Shown here: piece after piece, positions 12,901 to 25,100 of the stretch
Layout: every line of letters starts with the position of its first letter
Numbering within the stretch: the first letter of the stretch is position 1
Assembly (NCBI GenBank): GCA_022605955.1
Contig: JAKCOZ010000007.1
Coordinates: forward strand, 34,264,991 to 34,328,990
Direction: 5' to 3'
Source: Rallus limicola
Lineage: Eukaryota; Chordata; Aves; Gruiformes; Rallidae
DNA length: 64,000 nt
Notes under the pieces: generated by a model
The model's database searches: none
Told to the model about the DNA's origin: nothing
What the model saw: the letters and a program-made list of their open reading frames with translations, nothing else
Program-made: the position numbers and the translations under genes

Positions 12901-15900
12901 GAATGCACTTTGCCTGAGAAGTTTCACTTTCAGGGACATTGAACAGGAAGGTTTTGTATTGAGAAAAGCAAAAGCAACTTACTTTTTCTAAACTAGCAGT
13001 GCTAGAATTCAGAAAAAAAATACGATGCTTTCCTCCCTCCCCTCCCTAGCACAAATGTCAAACTGTTTTGTTCATCAGAACCCAAAACAAACACCTTTGC
13101 TGTCCAACGCAAAAAGACAAGCAATCCCTTTCCCTGTGAAGATGTTACCCTCAAGACTGCTATAACAAAAAGGAGAACCAGCCATCATCCAGTGCCACGC
13201 CTGACAGGAAGCATATGCAATTAGATGTAACTTTTGAAGTTATACAACTGCTTGAGCCACTAGTCACAGAAACAGGGCTTTCCTGTCAGCTAATTTACAA
13301 CTCGGGCTCCTAGGAACTCATCTATTACCTTGTACGGTACACCAGAAAAAGTTACTCACGCTAACGCTCCATTTAATTTAATCATCTGGTACTGAAGGAG
13401 AACCAGAATTGCCTCATGGCTGAATTCAAGTCTTTTGAACTACGCCAGTTACACAGAATTCACTTGCTGAACAGCCTACTGCTACGGGGGAAGGGTTTAA
13501 GCCCTGTAGTTTGAAGTTAAAAGTGCCTTTTAAGATGTATCTAGGACAGTGTTCTGATGCACTTTCTTACACATAAAGTGATTACTGATACAAACCTTTT
13601 TTTTTTTTACCCAGTGGTCATCAATTCGGGTGAAGTGCCTGCTGATGGGAATCAGCCTCCCAGACAAACATATTAACTGCCTACAGGATCAAGCCCTTGG
13701 TTTTGGTGTGGGTGGCAGGCAGAAGCCCTGTTTTGCAAGGCAGGCTATTTTTGTAGCTACAGCCACACCAACCCAAACGCACTTAATCTCACAAGCTAAG
13801 CTATCCCAGACCCAATTATATTATTTGCACAGGGACCACCTGGGAATCCCAAATGCTGTAGAGATAAGCCAGAGAATCAGCCAAACACTCAGTACAAGAG
13901 ACCGCAAATCATACAGCATTTCCACTCCACAGGAATAAGAGAAATCCGCCCATACAAACATTATTAGAGGAAACTAGTTTTACAGACTTGAAGATTGTTT
14001 CAAAGATATTTAGTCTCTGATTTTTCCCACAGTCCCACAACTACTTCTAGTAGTAAAAAATACCCCCTGGGTTTGGCCAGTCATACTCCCCAAATGTAAC
14101 ACCTGAACTTTAGCTTAGCGCAAATAAGGCAAATAAACTGTCCTGATACACACAAATTGGCCAATACTTGTGTAGGTACTTGAAACATAAAAATGCTTTC
14201 TCTAGGTGTTTAAAGAAGACACAAAAAATCCATTAACCAGTATTAATGCTTCCAGAGGTAAGCAGAAAAAAATTACTAAACCTTTCACCAAAATCACCTG
14301 ATTCAACAGCCACAGTTAACGAGGGCAGCAGCATAACCAGACGACAAAGGTCATGACAGATGCGAGTTCATAAACCACATACAGACACATGGAGCAGGAC
14401 ACTGTCAGTCTGCTACAACTGTACTGCCTTACAACTACCCTGAAATCAAATTATGATGAGTGAAAGGCAAAGGAATGCACCATTTTACTTGCATCTTTCC
14501 AGTTCCACAATCTCCACAGTAGAAGGTATCCTCCGGGCATGAGGCCCTCTCATGAAAGAGGATGAAGTACCATTTCTAAAAAGGAGATGGAGAACACAGG
14601 ACAAAGTACTGCAACTAAAATTATTTCAGCTTCACCTAGCTGATTCTAAAACTGCCCAATGTTTACTGCTGGTTTCTGCTAAGCTATTCTATTTACCTTA
14701 ATTTCGATACGTATGCCTCCAGTAAGTAGTGGAAGGCAAATATAGAACAGCACCCATAAGAAAGCTGTTCCTCTCAGCAAATTTTAGACGGTTTGATACA
14801 CCCTGCCAGCTGCAGCAGCCAACTTGGGGCACTAGAGAGAACACTCCTCAATCACAGAAGGGAGGAAACTGAAGTGAATTTATAAGAGATCATGAAATTA
14901 AAGGCAATCAAGCAAGCCCTTGTGTTCATACACCTGAAGAGAAAAGGAGAGTTCTCCACACTGGGTAGTTAGAGGTGTTACATTTTCCACCATCACAAGG
15001 AAAAAAAATACTAATGCTGTTAAGTAAAGTTTATCTGTCCATAGAGAAATATCAAAGGAAGACTTACGAGATATACAAGAGGACCATCTGTTTATTTGGA
15101 AATTATATGCAAATAAATGGGAATAGAAGAGATACCAAAAGGTGCATACAACCAGCTCTCATTTACAGCTGGAAAATTATTTGAAATAAATATTACCCTG
15201 CCTAATTGATGTACATATTTCAGGTGCCACAGCTAGTAAGCACTGCCAATGCTTCACATTCCCCAGCACTTCACTCTTTCCAATCACAGCTTCCTAAGCA
15301 GCCCCAGTCCCCTCGCTCTCACCACCACTGAGAGCCACGTGGATAGACTTGAAGGATTCCCCCAGAGCAAACTACAACCAGGACGGACTCTGTGCCCTGG
15401 CACTAAGCACAGGAGCATGGCACTGATATTCAAACCTTGTGTGGATTCAGCACATTTATTCAGTTGGGCTGCATACCTCGCCTGTAGCACATTTGCTTGA
15501 CAGCTGATAGGTCTGTGAGATGCAATTTGACAACACTCAAAATATTTCAGCTTTGAATACGCATTTTCAAACATTTTCACGATGAGCAAGTCTCATAAAA
15601 TTGATTTGTAATATACTTCAGGGTAGTTAACATTACTTTAACAGACAGGAGTCATCCTTCTCAACTTTAGCCCATCTACATCAATGACAAACTCTTGGAG
15701 TAATTATAAAAGAACAAGCTTTTATGAAGGCCAGGCAAAGGTTGATTTACACTAGGGCCTTTATTTCTTAAAAAAAAAAAAAAAAAACAAACCCCAAACA
15801 AACCCAAACCCAATTTAAAGTCACAAAAACACCCCACATAAACCTGACTGCTTTAAAATAATAATCTGACATAATGCACACAAGCTTTAATTTTGCCTCT

Positions 15901-17849
15901 CTCTACTACACTGTGTGCATTATTCCCACCTATGTCACCTGCTGCCAGGCAATAAAAAAAAAAAAAAAAAAGAGGAACTTCAGACTGTTTGTGTATCTGT
16001 TATCTCCTAGGTACTAAAGGGAAAAAAAACCCATATTTACCATGCCTAAACAGCGACAGAAATCCAAAGTGGCCCCAAATATGCTTTTCAAAATGATAGA
16101 GCCAATTTCTGCTACTATATTACTCAATAATTCAGCAGTGCGTAGCAATACAAATACTCCCCACCCTTCTGTCTCTTTACAGTATTAATTCCTAGTGTCT
16201 AGTATGCATGGTTAGAAGTCTGGTGACAGACACCTTGAACTAAGGTCCCCAGATAACTATCCCTAAATAATTTTAGCTATTACATTCAATTGTTTTCAAA
16301 ATTAGTTAACCCTGCTGAGATTTATAAGTATTGAAAGACACACTAAAACTATTTTCCTTCTCCTCTTTATCCAGGCATTAAGAACCCCAGCAAATCTCAG
16401 ATAAGGTGAGAAGACGTTTATACAGGCAAGAACAGAAATGGGTAGCATCACGTTTCTACAGTCAGCAAGGTTCCCCATGAAGAGGCAGAGCATTTCAGAA
16501 GACAGTCTCTTCAATAATCCGTCACCTCAGGTGGCCACAGCTAAACTGCAAACAATAAAGAAAATCTAGAGCACCTGACGACAAATGGAAGTTGTGTAAC
16601 AGATCAAATTCCTTCCTTACTTTCAGAAAACCATGGTACTTCTTCACAAGGATATTTTAAAACAGACTCGGGGATCACTTCTTTCTACAGCCCCTACTCT
16701 GACAGCCAATATACACAGTAAGAAATCTGACCATTGGACTTGGATAAAAAAGCTATCCACTCTTCTACTGAAACTTTCTGTTTCAACAATGGAATACTCT
16801 CTGCACACCAGACCAAAACCATTCCTACGTCATAGAACAGCGGCATCTTCTTCATGTGGTTCAGGACTTCGCTGTAAACCTGTCAGAGAACTGAAGGCAA
16901 ATTTTGCACAACACCACACCTTGCTAAACAAAGATATCTGTCAGGTGGAACCCTCCAAGTTATTCGTGTTCCAAACCCAAAACCAGTAACCTCAGGCTAG
17001 TTGCTGCATGTATACTTGTCCGGTACCCCTTCTGTCACAACCTACTACAGGAAGTGCTCTTTAACTTAAAGGTGTATTTAAAGTCTGAGCACAAAGAAAG
17101 AAAATGGTGTGTGTCAAGGAGGAGGGTAGGGGGAAGTTTAAGCAAAACAGACTTCGTAATTTAACAACAGAAATTGAAATAAGGACACAGATTATTTGAT
17201 CAATCTAGAAAGTTATTTAGTGGCTTGAGGATTAACATACATGCTAATCATCACTTAGATTTCCATACTACGTTATCAGAAATTCAGAATAGACAAATTT
17301 GAAATGTTAATCAGACTCCACTATCACATCAGAAAGACAGCTGTCATACTGTCACTGACATTTGGATCCAGGATGCCGATGCAATGGAAAAGAAGAAGAA
17401 AAAGGAAACCTTTCAAGTACCTTCGTAACACCCAGTCTCTTGATCTCTCTGGTATCTAAAATGCTTCTGTAAAGAAACTCCTTGTACTTTATTACCACAA
17501 AAGGTATGATATCAGATTAAGGATTAACACACTAGAACTGAGTTGCATGTGCCTTTATTCCTGAATCACACAGGAAAGAATTAAAATCCAATTAAATTCT
17601 GATTTTATCAGCTATGTAATGAATACACCAGAAACTACACCCTCCCTGTAACAGCTTCTGAAGATTCTGCAACCCCACCTGGAACTACAGCCCCAGCACC
17701 ACAACTGCATGCAAAACTGCGGAACACGCTCCAACTAGGACAAATTTTCAACAATTTCTGTACCCTGCTTAACTCGCCGCACGTTTCAGCTACAGTTTGA
17801 AAGACCGCAGACGGCCCTACAAGAGGTCCCCTCCTCCTGGTTAACCATT
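6906..17849. other. Long unique non-coding stretch
   Basis: Eleven kilobases with no recognisable exon or transposon. Simple repeats are present: T13 near 13599-13611, A-runs near 15771-15787 (followed by AAAC/AACCC-like sequence) and 15954-15971. Base composition is AT-rich and even. If the CpG island at 18-19 kb is the CYRIB promoter, this is its first intron. Small non-coding 5' UTR exons could hide here. Confidence 0.45.
15771..15807. repeat. Poly-A plus AAAC-rich simple repeat
   Basis: A run of about 17 A followed by CAAACCCC/AAACAAACCC-type sequence. Possibly the worn tail of an old retroposed element, but no body is recognisable to the left. Confidence 0.7.
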
Positions 17850-18402
17850 AACACTGTCACTCCATTGCCCCACATCCCGAAGCACTGCCTGCATCCCACC
17901 GGGGCTGGGCGCGGGGCTGGCAGGCTGAAGGCCGCCGGGGAGGATGCGCTCCTCAGGCGACCGCCACAAGCCGGCCGAGCCGCGGTGGCCTGCGGAGCTG
18001 CCCGCACTTGCGCCGCAGAGAAACCCGGGTCCTCTGCCTCCGACCCGGCGCGGTGAAGGGAGGGAGCCCCACCGGAGCGCAGGGGAAACCCTGCAGAGGA
18101 GGGTTACTGAGCACAGGGCAGGTCCCCGGCAATTAGCGTGGTTTCCCCAGGCGAGGGAGGCAGCGGTCACCGCTTCTCTCCTCGCCCCGAGGCGGGAGGC
18201 CCCGGCAGGCGGGCGGGCAGCCCCCTCCTCGCCCTGCCGGGCGCCCCGGGCAGAGCGGGGACGGCACCGAAGGGGCGAAACAGCGGCGGAACGGGAAGGG
18301 CAGAGACGCGGGGAAGTTGCGGAGGGCTGAGGAGAGACGGGCTGGGTCCAGGGAGGGGGCGAGAGCAACAGATGGGAGCCGGGGCGGCGGGCAAGGAGGG
18401 GC

Positions 18403-18431
18403 GGGGGGGGGGGGGGGGGGGGGGAGGGGGG
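18403..18431 (+). repeat. G22 homopolymer and G-rich tract
   Basis: Twenty-two consecutive G, one A and six more G on the plus strand. It could form a G-quadruplex. Long G runs are also prone to sequencing error, so the exact count is doubtful. Confidence 0.85.
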
Positions 18432-18739
18432 TCGCGTCCCCTCAGGGGCAGGCCGGGCGCCGGCGGGAACGGATGGGGGAGCGAAGGTTGGGGGTGGGAA
18501 GGGCGGCTCGCCGCCGGGACCGAGGGGGAACGCGGGGGATGAAGCGAGGCGCCCCGCCCGGCCCCCCGCCCTGCACGCCGCTGACACTCACCGAGCCGCC
18601 CCGCGGACGGCGACGCGGACGGGAGTGGGAGCCGGAGCCGCCACCTCCCCCCGCTGGGCCGGAGGCAGCGACAGCAGCAGCGTGGCCGGAGCCCCGCGCA
18701 GGGGAGGGCGCGGATGGCGACAGCGCCGGAGCCGCCCGC

Positions 18740-18858
18740 GCTGGGGGGAGGGGGGAAGGAGGGGGAGGGGGGAGCGAGAGGCACAGCACCGCGGGGGACC
18801 GGCCGTGCGGGCGGGCGTGCGATGACCCGGATGTACCGGCGGGGAAGGGGGGGGGGGC
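18740..18858 (+). repeat. G-rich clusters with quadruplex potential
   Basis: The plus strand has dense G blocks near 18740-18774 and again at 18842-18858 (including 12 consecutive G), inside the CpG island next to the NRF1-like sites. Confidence 0.6.
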
Positions 18859-18875
18859 AGCGACCAGCAGGTGAC

Positions 18876-18914
18876 TGCGCAAGCGCGCCAGGCTGCCAGC
18901 GCACTGCGCATGCA
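18876..18914. promoter_or_regulatory. Pair of NRF1-like sites
   Basis: TGCGCAAGCGC at 18876-18886 and TGCGCATGCA at 18905-18914 match the NRF1 palindrome (GCGCATGCGC) with few changes. Such sites are enriched in CpG-island promoters. Confidence 0.55.
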
Positions 18915-19052
18915 CCTGCTTCGACTCCGAGTGTCTCGGCCGGGGCGGGGGAACGAAAGAGAGGCGGGCGGGCAGGAGAGGCTGTGAGCGGGTCAACCTC
19001 CTTAAAGGAGCCGACGCACAGCCTGGAGCCCGGGGCGGCCCGGGGAGGGGCA

Positions 19053-19060
19053 GCCATCTT
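19053..19060 (-). promoter_or_regulatory. YY1-like site AAGATGGC
   Basis: GCCATCTT on the plus strand gives AAGATGGC on the minus strand, followed there by TGCC. This is the core of the YY1 motif. Its orientation agrees with minus-strand transcription. Confidence 0.5.
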
Positions 19061-19130
19061 CCCGCCGCCCTCCGGGTGTGGGGCTAGGACCCCCCGCCGC
19101 GTGCTTCGCCTCCACCGGCGGCTTATGAAA

Positions 19131-22100
19131 GGCGATAGCGTAACGTATGTAGCGCTGCTTAAGCCAGCTGAGTGATTTCGGTGATGCTTTAAGGCCCGAG
19201 TCAGGGTTTTACATGTTTGCGGTTGGCAGAGACGTGATGGGAAAGAAAATAAGGTGCCTTCTTTGCGAAAGGCAGGGTTCTGGCTGCAAATCGTGCATAG
19301 GTATCTTCCCAGGTGGATCATGTGGTCAGATCTAAGCAAAAACGAAGTGGGAAGTTAATCTCTTGGTGAAGTCTGCACTGCCACAACACCCTGCTGCACC
19401 GTGGCTGGTGCCAAACCGCTCTCTGTCTCCCCTTAAATGTCAAATATAGGTAAAATGACTTAAAAGCCACAAAAATATATCTTAAGGACATTTCATGGGA
19501 TTTATTGTGCGCACGCATCCTCCTGACAGTTACTTGCCTGTTAGCCTAACTGGCAGATTTTGATCTGGTCACGCTGGCATGTCACACACTCCTGGTATGG
19601 GTTCATTTGCCAAAGCAGAGGGGCAGCACAAATACCCTGTGTTGGGTCTTAACTTCTTTAGTAAATTACACATACATACAAAGAAAAAGCTCTACTTGCT
19701 TGGGTTGTTGTTTTTTTTGAAAGTAACAATTTTCAACGTTTTGCCCTGAAGTCTCAACTGGCTTTGTGTTTGCTCTGAAGCCAAGGAGCAGCTCACAGCC
19801 CTTTAGTGGGGCTGCACTAGGAGCGGGACAGCGGGGCAGGAGCATACAGAATATGGCCAAGACAAAATTCTTTGCAGCCTCAAACAGTAGACCATTGTCT
19901 TTGGCAAAGGCAACTATTCAATCTTAAAGAGGCAAACAAACCACCTGAAAGTTGCTACGTTCTCTTCAGAAGCACAATACCAGTTTGACAATTGCCCAAT
20001 ATTAGTGAATGCCAAGTTCCTCCAAAACCACTTTGAGAAAGAATGAAAATGGCGAGGATCTCAGAGGTTTATAAATTACATATATCTGTTTATTTTTATG
20101 TCTGACTGAAACAGATAAACTTAGTTTCTCCTGTAACTTGTTAGGATTGAAAATATATGGATTCCCTACACTAGTATCCTTAAAGTATACTAGATAAAAG
20201 AGTATCTTGGGATATCAAGGAAGCCACTGTTGAGCATAGTTCTGCTCCAGAACCTCCTGATAAACCCAAAATAAATCACTGTACTGGAAACTTTGTCCTT
20301 GGGTACAACTAGGGCAACCCAGGGCTGGTGACCACATACCTGACTGTCTGCTGCCTTCACTGAAGCAGGGAAGGGGAGTGCTCAGGCAAGCCTTGGAGGC
20401 TCTTGGAGGTTAGTGTAGATGTGAGCAAACTGGGGAGATATCCAAGAAGATAAGAAATGAGATTTTCACAGAAGCAGCTTACGGGCAGAAGAAAGGAAGT
20501 CACAGTTCTCCTTGTGCTTGATCTGTGTAAGTGGGTAAGCTGAATTAAGTGATCTACATGACTTTTCACTTCTGCTACAGGAAGGACTTTTTGCAACTAG
20601 CGGATACGAGTGTTGAACTGTGGATGGATGCACCCTCCCTCTGAGATGGTGGTAGGTCACTGCCACATCTCCTCCTTTTCTCCTTTTCACAAAGGTGCAG
20701 ACCTTTGAAAGTTGGTGTGCCAGACAGGAAGAGATCCCAGTCCCACTGAATTCAAGGGAAGCAGAATCCCGCTCAGGGTTCACGCTGGACTCATTGTCAT
20801 ATGGGCTTAACATAAACCCAGGGGAGGGTCTCACCTCTTATACTACAGAACTTTGTTCTGTTACACAGAGCTACAACCAGTTGCAGGGATGAATGATTTT
20901 TTTGATGCTCAAGTTAAAAAATGTTGGGGGGAGAGGGGAAGAAAAAAACAAATTCTTAGTGGAACCATGAAGAGGTTTATAATAATATTTACTCTTTAGG
21001 GTCCTCCAAAATTTTAAACTACGCTGGATTTAGACCTCTCATCTTCCAGAATTAAAGCATGCCCTGAGCATCACAAATGCTTCAACAGCAGCTGCGTACT
21101 AAGACACCCACATCCCACGTAATAATTGAAGCATAAAAAATTATTGAACACTCTGGGAAATGTTGCATGACTAAAAAACCCCCACCAAATTTCTATTAGT
21201 GCTGCCCTCGCTTTTAATTTCTTAATTGCTTCTTCAGAATAGAAAATTATTTTACCAGGTTATGACTGCAATAAATATAAAACCAAAATTAGTGATTGCA
21301 GTTGCCAGCCAGTATCATAAAATAAAGGAGTGGTAACAGACCCTAACTGCTGTTACGCTGCGAAATGCCTGTGGATTGTTTTGCTAGTAGGAGTACTGCT
21401 GCCAGGTAGGTGTGATTGACACACAGGAAAGCAAACAGATCAGAGCAATTTTATAGAGCAAAGATTATTAAGCTCCAAATGATCCATGAGATCTGTATGT
21501 ACTGGATACATGCACATATGTACCAGTGACAAAAGATGACTTTATTTCACATATAGATGGCCAGGCAGGTAAATAAAACTACAGAAGCAAAAACCTGCCC
21601 TTAGGTGCCACGCACAGTGAAAATACTTTGGCTATTTTTAAGCCTAACAGTAGCCTAAGGTAGAAAGTCTAAAGGGGAAAAGGGAGGCATCCTCATCCTC
21701 ATCCTGTCCCATTTGTAGTCAGCAGGGGCAAGAGAGCACACTGACAGCAGCCTGGTTTGTCTTGGGACAAGGGGGAAGACGACAACTAACTTCCATTACA
21801 TGGATGAAAACAGAAAGTAAGTGTCCAATAAGCAAAGATTTATTATTTTAATTTTTAAAGAGAGGAGCAAAATTTCAAGCAGGGAGAAAAGAGGCAGCTT
21901 TGCAGAGCTCCCTTGTTACGCTCTCGTGGTTCAGAGCACCTTTCAGTTCAGATAACACTAACATCAGGTCTGCCCTCCCCCTTCCAGATCTCTCCACCTC
22001 CTCAAGCGCACGGCTAGGAGATGAGGGATTGCAGAAGCAGTCACATTCACACTATGCTGTCCTTTAGGGCTTTCATTCTGGATAGTACAAATCCTCTGAT

Positions 22101-25100
22101 ATAAATGTAGCTCTTCAGAAACATAAACAGTGGCAGCAAAATATGAATGATCTACATAAATTCTGAAAAGCACAGACAAAACAAAAAGCCAAGGTCAAAT
22201 CACTGGATGTTTACAAGGACGCCTGAAGTGCTTCCAGATACTGCAAAGCCAAACAATTGCAGTGTTTTATGGAGACAGGCACCCGCAATGTCAAAATGCC
22301 TTCACCCCAAAAAAAACCCCAAAAAACATGATTTTGACATTTAGGTGGCAAGTGGGGAAACTGAGGTGCTTCAGAAGTTCATTTATTTTTACTTTGAGAG
22401 ACCTGGTGATAAATGTCTCCTTGTGCTGTGCCCCTGTCACTTCACGCGACTAATTACATTTGTCATCTCCTCTTCTGCCACTACAAAGTCTGAGATTATT
22501 TTCGAGTTCGCTCATCTGTTGATGCAATTGCTGCCTGCAGTCAGCACGGCCTCTTCCTACGGGCAGCCTCAGCTCACAGATACGACACGCTCTCCATTAA
22601 TGAACACTTCCTTAAGTCACATGATGTAGGAGGGTTCGGCGTTGGACTGGGATCAAAGATAATGGTGATTTTATGATACAAAGCTCTTTTGTTTTCACGT
22701 TTTGCTTCCTTTCCTCAACAGTACAGCTCATCCATAAGAGACAGGGAAGCAAAATGAGGAATAAAGAGAAAGTGGCAGGTGCTAAGCCTGCATTTGAAAG
22801 AATACTGTAGACCAGTAAAGCATTAGGGAAGGTGGAAGGTGGAACTGCAGCAATTTTAATCACATTTTATCTCTACTGGAAAATAGATCAATTACAGAAG
22901 TCGACATACAACATGCTATTAAGACACCAAGATCTTTAAGCCACTTATTGAAGTCTGTGAAATACAGAATGTCTCCAGTGACCACTGCACAGACACCTTT
23001 TCCCTACAAAGTTCTCGGAGTAATTGCAGCAGTGATACCCATGTTCTTAGCAAACAGGTGAGCTGGCCAACAAGAGAAGAGGCCTGCAAAGCAATCCAGG
23101 TAATCCAGCATTACCAAGTTCAGGAGGTCATGGCCACAGGCTGAATTTATGGCAGTCAGGTGAGGAGAAACCAGAGATAGACCCACTCTTGGGCAGAGGT
23201 TTGATCAGTGTAGTAGAAAATCTACCATCACTTCAGCAGGTCAGCACCTCTGCTCGTACAATGGGCATCTTTCTTCAGCAAAGCACCTAAATGTCACTGG
23301 ATTTATTCACTCTGGGTAGTAGCTAGTGCCTTTAAGTGCTTCACTAAGTCAGGGCAAGCTGCTGAATGGAGGTGATGTAGGGTGGCAGGCCTTCCACTTG
23401 ACCTCCTGGTAGCTCTTGGTCAAGCCAGTTGATAAAACAAAGGAAGCCACCAGGACCATGGTAGAAAACAAACCGTAGATCTGAACCAGAACTTTCTCAC
23501 AAGCCTCTTCCACCCGCAATGTTTCAGATCAATCAGCAGTGTAATAGTATTCCAGTTAATGGACAGAATCAATGTTTCAGAGACCAGGAAAGGCAATATT
23601 TAAGAGGGCTAGACTGTTTCATTACTCTCTGGAAGAGAACACATTTTTTTCGGTTTGTTTTTGTTTGGGTTTTTTTGAGTAAACATGATTGTGCTGCCCA
23701 GACAGAAACAAATATTCATCGATTTCATTGAGAATTCTGCCTACTTCAGGAGCATGAGACTGGTATTTTACTTTGATCACATCCTTTGTAGTGATGTAAT
23801 CATTGGAAGGTTTATGGTTTTTATTATTGCTTATTTTTTCCTTTTCCCCACAGTGCTTAATTCATTTCTTATTAGAAATCCTCAGAATAGCATTTGGCTC
23901 CTAAGTGGTTTTTGGGCTGTGTCTAGGTGTTGCCAAGGGACACTGTCAAGAGACCATTTCACTTTGTCTCAGCTGTTTCCTTTGCTACAGCAGTACTTAG
24001 TTTCCTATCTGGATCACAGGGGATGTTGCAATCTTTTGGTGGGGAAATAGGTAAGTTAATTAAAGCACCTCAGGGACAGGCTCTGGAGAGTGTCAGTCTC
24101 AGGGGACAATTTCAAAATTCAGTGAACAAACAACTTCACAGAACAACGCTGTTAGATATCGCAGGGCAAGACATAAGCAAGGACACACTGAGCCCTCGGG
24201 CTGCATCCCATAGGATGTGTTCCTCAATCTCCAGTGGCACAACCGAATGCTGAGGGTGCTCAGCACCCCACGGGGCTGCCGTGTCACTGCCACTGTTCTG
24301 TCCTTCTGCCACTAGTTTGGTTTGAAAGGACCTGGCTGTTTATTCCCATCTGAAAAGAATTCAATCCAGCTGATCAAAACCTGGACTGGTTTTGCAACAT
24401 TCACTTCAACTAGTATAAACTAAATCCATCTTTGTTCATGATCTAAGTGATGTTAAGTACAAGGCTACCAAATAATGAGAGAAAAAAATACCTTGATTTA
24501 GTTATTGGCTCACCAACTGTATCTACCTCTTTTAAATAACACGGTCATTTGCTGCATCCCATTATACTGTTACCTTCATGCCATCTCATCAATATGCTCC
24601 AAAGAACAGCAGACATTAAAGTAATTTTAGTGCACCCCATTGCTGCATGTAAAGAACTCTGAAGAAACCCTTTCCCCGTCAGTACACATGTCATTGCAGC
24701 CCATCCAGTGACCTCATATTAAGCTGGCAGATAGCACTCTTATTCTGTGGAAGAAGAAATTCCCAGTCACCCAGATGGTTTCCAAAATAAAACCGGGGTA
24801 GCTCCAAGGATGGAAACAGAGTCCTTACTGCTCACACAAGCAGAATTTCTTCTAACTGAAGCGTTTGCTAGCAGAGGAAACGGGAAGCCAGGGCTTTCCC
24901 CCGTACTGTAACCTGTGAGGGCCAGGCTGGGTGCAGATGAAGACTGCCATAAAACCAGCTTTAGGCATGCACCAAAACACTTCCTTTGCTGAGCAACTGA
25001 ACAACTGCATGCAGGCATCTTTCTCTTCCTTCATCCTGAGCCAGAAGATGGCTCCTAGGATTAAATCTAGCACCAGATGCAGCTGTTTAATATTCAGTTA

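Larger units (their letters stand above)
18592..19070 (-). other. Candidate non-coding first exon (CYRIB 5' UTR?)
   Basis: The minus strand shows GGCGGCTCG|GTGAGTGTC, with the last exon base at 18592, a near-consensus donor in the middle of the CpG island. The start is uncertain. The YY1-like AAGATGGC at 19053-19060, an element often just downstream of transcription starts, suggests about 19.07 kb, while the NRF1-like sites near 18.88-18.91 kb would also fit a start closer to 18.85 kb. There is no downstream coding exon in the window. The open frames across it are GC-biased and not convincing, so it is most likely untranslated leader. Confidence 0.4.
17860..19130. promoter_or_regulatory. CpG island 1, probable promoter (minus, perhaps bidirectional)
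   Basis: GC and CpG content rise abruptly here from an AT-rich background and fall again after about 19.13 kb. Inside are several GGGCGG/GCGGGC Sp1-type boxes, NRF1-like sites at 18876-18886 and 18905-18914, a YY1-like site at 19053-19060 on the minus strand and a strong minus-strand splice donor at 18592/18591. This is the architecture of a TATA-less housekeeping promoter. Since ASAP1 reads on the minus strand and CYRIB (FAM49B) is its downstream same-strand neighbour in amniotes, I infer the CYRIB main promoter. A plus-strand donor (CAG|GTGACT at 18871) leaves a divergent transcript possible. Confidence 0.7.

Noticed and set aside
13630..13938. Plus-strand frame of 102 codons
   Set aside because: No homology to a family I know and no exon signals that fit a gene model.
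16302..16514. Minus-strand MGNLADC, resembling the MGNLL start of CYRIB
   Set aside because: Similarity ends after four residues, it sits inside a longer unrelated frame, and no CYRIB sequence follows.
18167..19339. Long minus-strand open frame of 390 codons in CpG island 1
   Set aside because: Stops are rare in GC-rich DNA. The frame crosses the splice donor at 18592, and other frames of similar quality overlap it on both strands.
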